Source of the DNA: a virus
Length of the DNA stretch: 21,608 bases
IMG/VR virus record: IMGVR_UViG_3300038656_000194
Location: 1-21,608 of that record
Strand: one strand, 5' to 3'
The notes beneath the pieces were generated by a model, which was given only the letters and a program-made list of their open reading frames with translations, was not told where the DNA came from and searched no databases. Below are positions 20,549 through 21,608 of this stretch, piece after piece; the first letter of the stretch is position 1, and every line of letters starts with the position of its first letter. A program made the position numbers and the translations under genes.

Positions 20549-20929
20549 ATGCAAAAGAATGGAATTGTAAAAAGAATGATAGAGATAGCTTTTGACAATA
20601 ATTATACAGTCTCATCTATAGAACGCGCATGCGGAATGACAAAAGGTATTCTTCAACAGGCCTCTAGACGCGAGACAGGTATCTCGACCCATAACCTTGA
20701 ATTGTTCTTGGATAATATTTATGAAGTCACAAAAGGGAGGAAACTAAATTTTGAATATCTTCTATTTGGAACCTTACCAAAATATAATAATTTTTATAAA
20801 GCTGATTCCCCAACTCATTATGCAAAGGAGAAGACTAAACAAGATCACTTTGAAGAACGTTTGGAAATCGCTCTGGACAATAAAAGCATCCAAAAAAAGC
20901 TAAAAGAAGTATTGCTGTTGTCACAATAG
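20549..20929 (+). CDS. CI-like HTH repressor, 126 aa
   Basis: A soluble HTH protein. Residues 1-50: IVKRMIEIAFDNNYTVSSIE, then RACGMTKGILQQASRRETG, with the turn and recognition helix at GMTKGILQQASRR. The continuation HNLELFLDNIYEV, then LNFEYLLFG matches the N-P-x-W-L-L-x-G block following the HTH in Bacteroidota phage repressors. No S24 autoprotease domain follows; the C-terminal 45 residues are a charged helix that could dimerise. It is divergent from the Cro-like gene and shares the strand of the integrase. Release from repression would have to work without RecA-triggered self-cleavage, e.g. by an antirepressor. Confidence 0.75.
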   Translation: MQKNGIVKRMIEIAFDNNYTVSSIERACGMTKGILQQASRRETGISTHNLELFLDNIYEVTKGRKLNFEYLLFGTLPKYNNFYKADSPTHYAKEKTKQDHFEERLEIALDNKSIQKKLKEVLLLSQ

Positions 20930-20937
20930 TGACACAA
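20918..20937. repeat. TGTCAC-AATA-GTGACA inverted repeat at the end of the repressor gene
   Basis: TTGTCACAATAGTGACACAA is an inverted repeat (stem TGTCAC/GTGACA, loop AATA) over the repressor stop codon. It contains TGTCACA, the same core as the upstream box of the three late promoters, but no -7 box lies 19 bases away. It may be a binding site for the same regulator, an integrase arm site or a weak terminator. Confidence 0.4.
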
Positions 20938-21064
20938 AACATTTTGTAACCCCTGTTATTACAGTGTTGTTTAAAATCCTGTCGCGATCACTTATAACCA
21001 TCGCAACGGTTAATTTTAAAGGCTAGGGTTTTGATAAACAGACGTTTAACTTAACCCTTTTTTT

Positions 21065-21608
21065 ATGGTCACGACTACAATAAGCCTATTTAAACTTAAA
21101 AATGACACAAGTAATGACACAAAAAAAATCCTTGTGCCAATTACAACTCATTTTGCCATTAGAAACTATGTTAGAAAGACCGATGGCAGATCACCTCTAA
21201 CTCTTCATGTATCCCAAAGTGGTAAAAGAAAGCGTATAGCGTTGGACCTACATACGTTTCACAAAGAATGGAATCCCAAAAAAGAACGATGTAAGAAGGA
21301 TCTAGATGTAAATCTGATTCTGGAAAATATCCAAAAAAGGATTACAGAAATTAAAACCCAATACCGGCTTAATAATTCCTATCTCACTTTAGACAAATTT
21401 TTATACGAATTTGAAAAGGGATTTAGTCGTTTCGATTTTATCGAATTCTACGAGCTTATGGTGGAAGAACAATCCCATACTTACACCTCTGGAACCTACA
21501 GGCGGTATAAAAGTGTATGCAATAAGATGAAAGCTTACCAAAAGCAATGGTATTTTGCAGACATCACTGTCTCTTTTCTAGAGAGATATTGCAACCACCT
21601 CAGAAAAA
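21065..21608 (+). CDS. int: Tyrosine recombinase/integrase, 5' part
   Basis: Starts at ATG 21065 and runs off the right edge after 181 codons. Residues about 28-80 match the Arm DNA-binding domain of Bacteroidota integrases (FAIRNYVRKTDGRSPLTLHV, then the basic SGKRKRIALDLHTFHKEWNP). From about 105 the SAM-like core-binding domain begins (SYLTLDKFLYEF, FDFIEFYELMVEEQSHTYTS, YRRYKSVCNKMKAYQ). The catalytic domain with R-H-R-Y is not in the window. It would catalyse site-specific insertion and excision at attP, expected near the gene but not identifiable here. It is on the same strand as the repressor, 135 bases downstream of it. Two TGACACAA repeats occur near its start. Confidence 0.85.
   Translation, partial: MVTTTISLFKLKNDTSNDTKKILVPITTHFAIRNYVRKTDGRSPLTLHVSQSGKRKRIALDLHTFHKEWNPKKERCKKDLDVNLILENIQKRITEIKTQYRLNNSYLTLDKFLYEFEKGFSRFDFIEFYELMVEEQSHTYTSGTYRRYKSVCNKMKAYQKQWYFADITVSFLERYCNHLRK

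Noticed and set aside
19480-21009. 10-base repeat ATCGCAACGG at 19480-19489 and 21000-21009 as possible attachment sites
   Set aside because: Too short for a core site, and both copies lie inside the element on the same side of the integrase, so they cannot be attL and attR. The second copy is in a local TAACC/GGTTA inverted repeat of uncertain meaning.

Overview
The window looks like an AT-rich piece of a Bacteroidota (probably Flavobacteriaceae) chromosome carrying an integrated phage-like element. Three things point this way: Bacteroidota-type -7 boxes (TAnnTTTG) in front of regulatory genes, short compressed leaders, and protein families that I associate with flavobacterial and Bacteroides phages (Arm-domain tyrosine integrase, short CI-like repressor ending in NFEYLLFG, M15 endolysin, S49 capsid protease). 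All assignments come from reading motifs; no database was searched.

Layout. About 1-600 looks like host accessory DNA: the start of a cREC-type receiver-domain gene, an attC-like imperfect inverted repeat and a small unknown gene. About 628-20400 is nearly all on the minus strand and reads right to left. At the right is a divergent immunity/integration block (94-aa Cro-like protein on minus, 126-aa CI-like repressor and integrase on plus; the integrase runs off the window). Next come a LuxR-type HTH protein, two small early proteins, a 1063-aa primase fused to an AAA+ helicase, and an iteron array that looks like a replication origin. Then follow a receptor-binding/tail-tip module (15.1-11.7 kb), a lysis operon (11.0-9.3 kb: membrane protein, M15 endolysin, 57-aa helical protein, holin, tiny spanin-like protein), a head operon (9.1-5.15 kb: S49 protease, 735-aa capsid protein, 270-aa structural protein), and a packaging operon (5.0-0.9 kb: 170-aa protein with a possible -1 frameshift extension, PLD-like protein, two TerS-like proteins, complete TerL). 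A 68-aa HTH gene marks the left end.

How it fits together. The lysis, head and packaging operons each start with the same unusual promoter, TGTCACAC(C/T)-N19-CAnnTTTG on the minus strand. The spacing is identical in all three, and the first base of the -7 box departs from the host consensus. This looks like an element-specific late regulon, perhaps driven by the LuxR-type protein. Rho-independent-type hairpins close the lysis and head operons. A palindrome related to TGCGACATATGTCGCA overlaps the head promoter, and its core recurs in the immunity region, which may tie late expression to the repressor.

Most interesting feature. The element has its own capsid, protease, terminase, lysis and receptor-binding genes, but I can find no portal, head-tail connector, tail tube, sheath or tape-measure gene. 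TerL is followed at once by a small HTH gene and then host-like DNA. It is therefore either a prophage whose portal/tail block has been deleted (or lies beyond the left edge), or a capsid-encoding satellite that borrows portal and tail from a helper.
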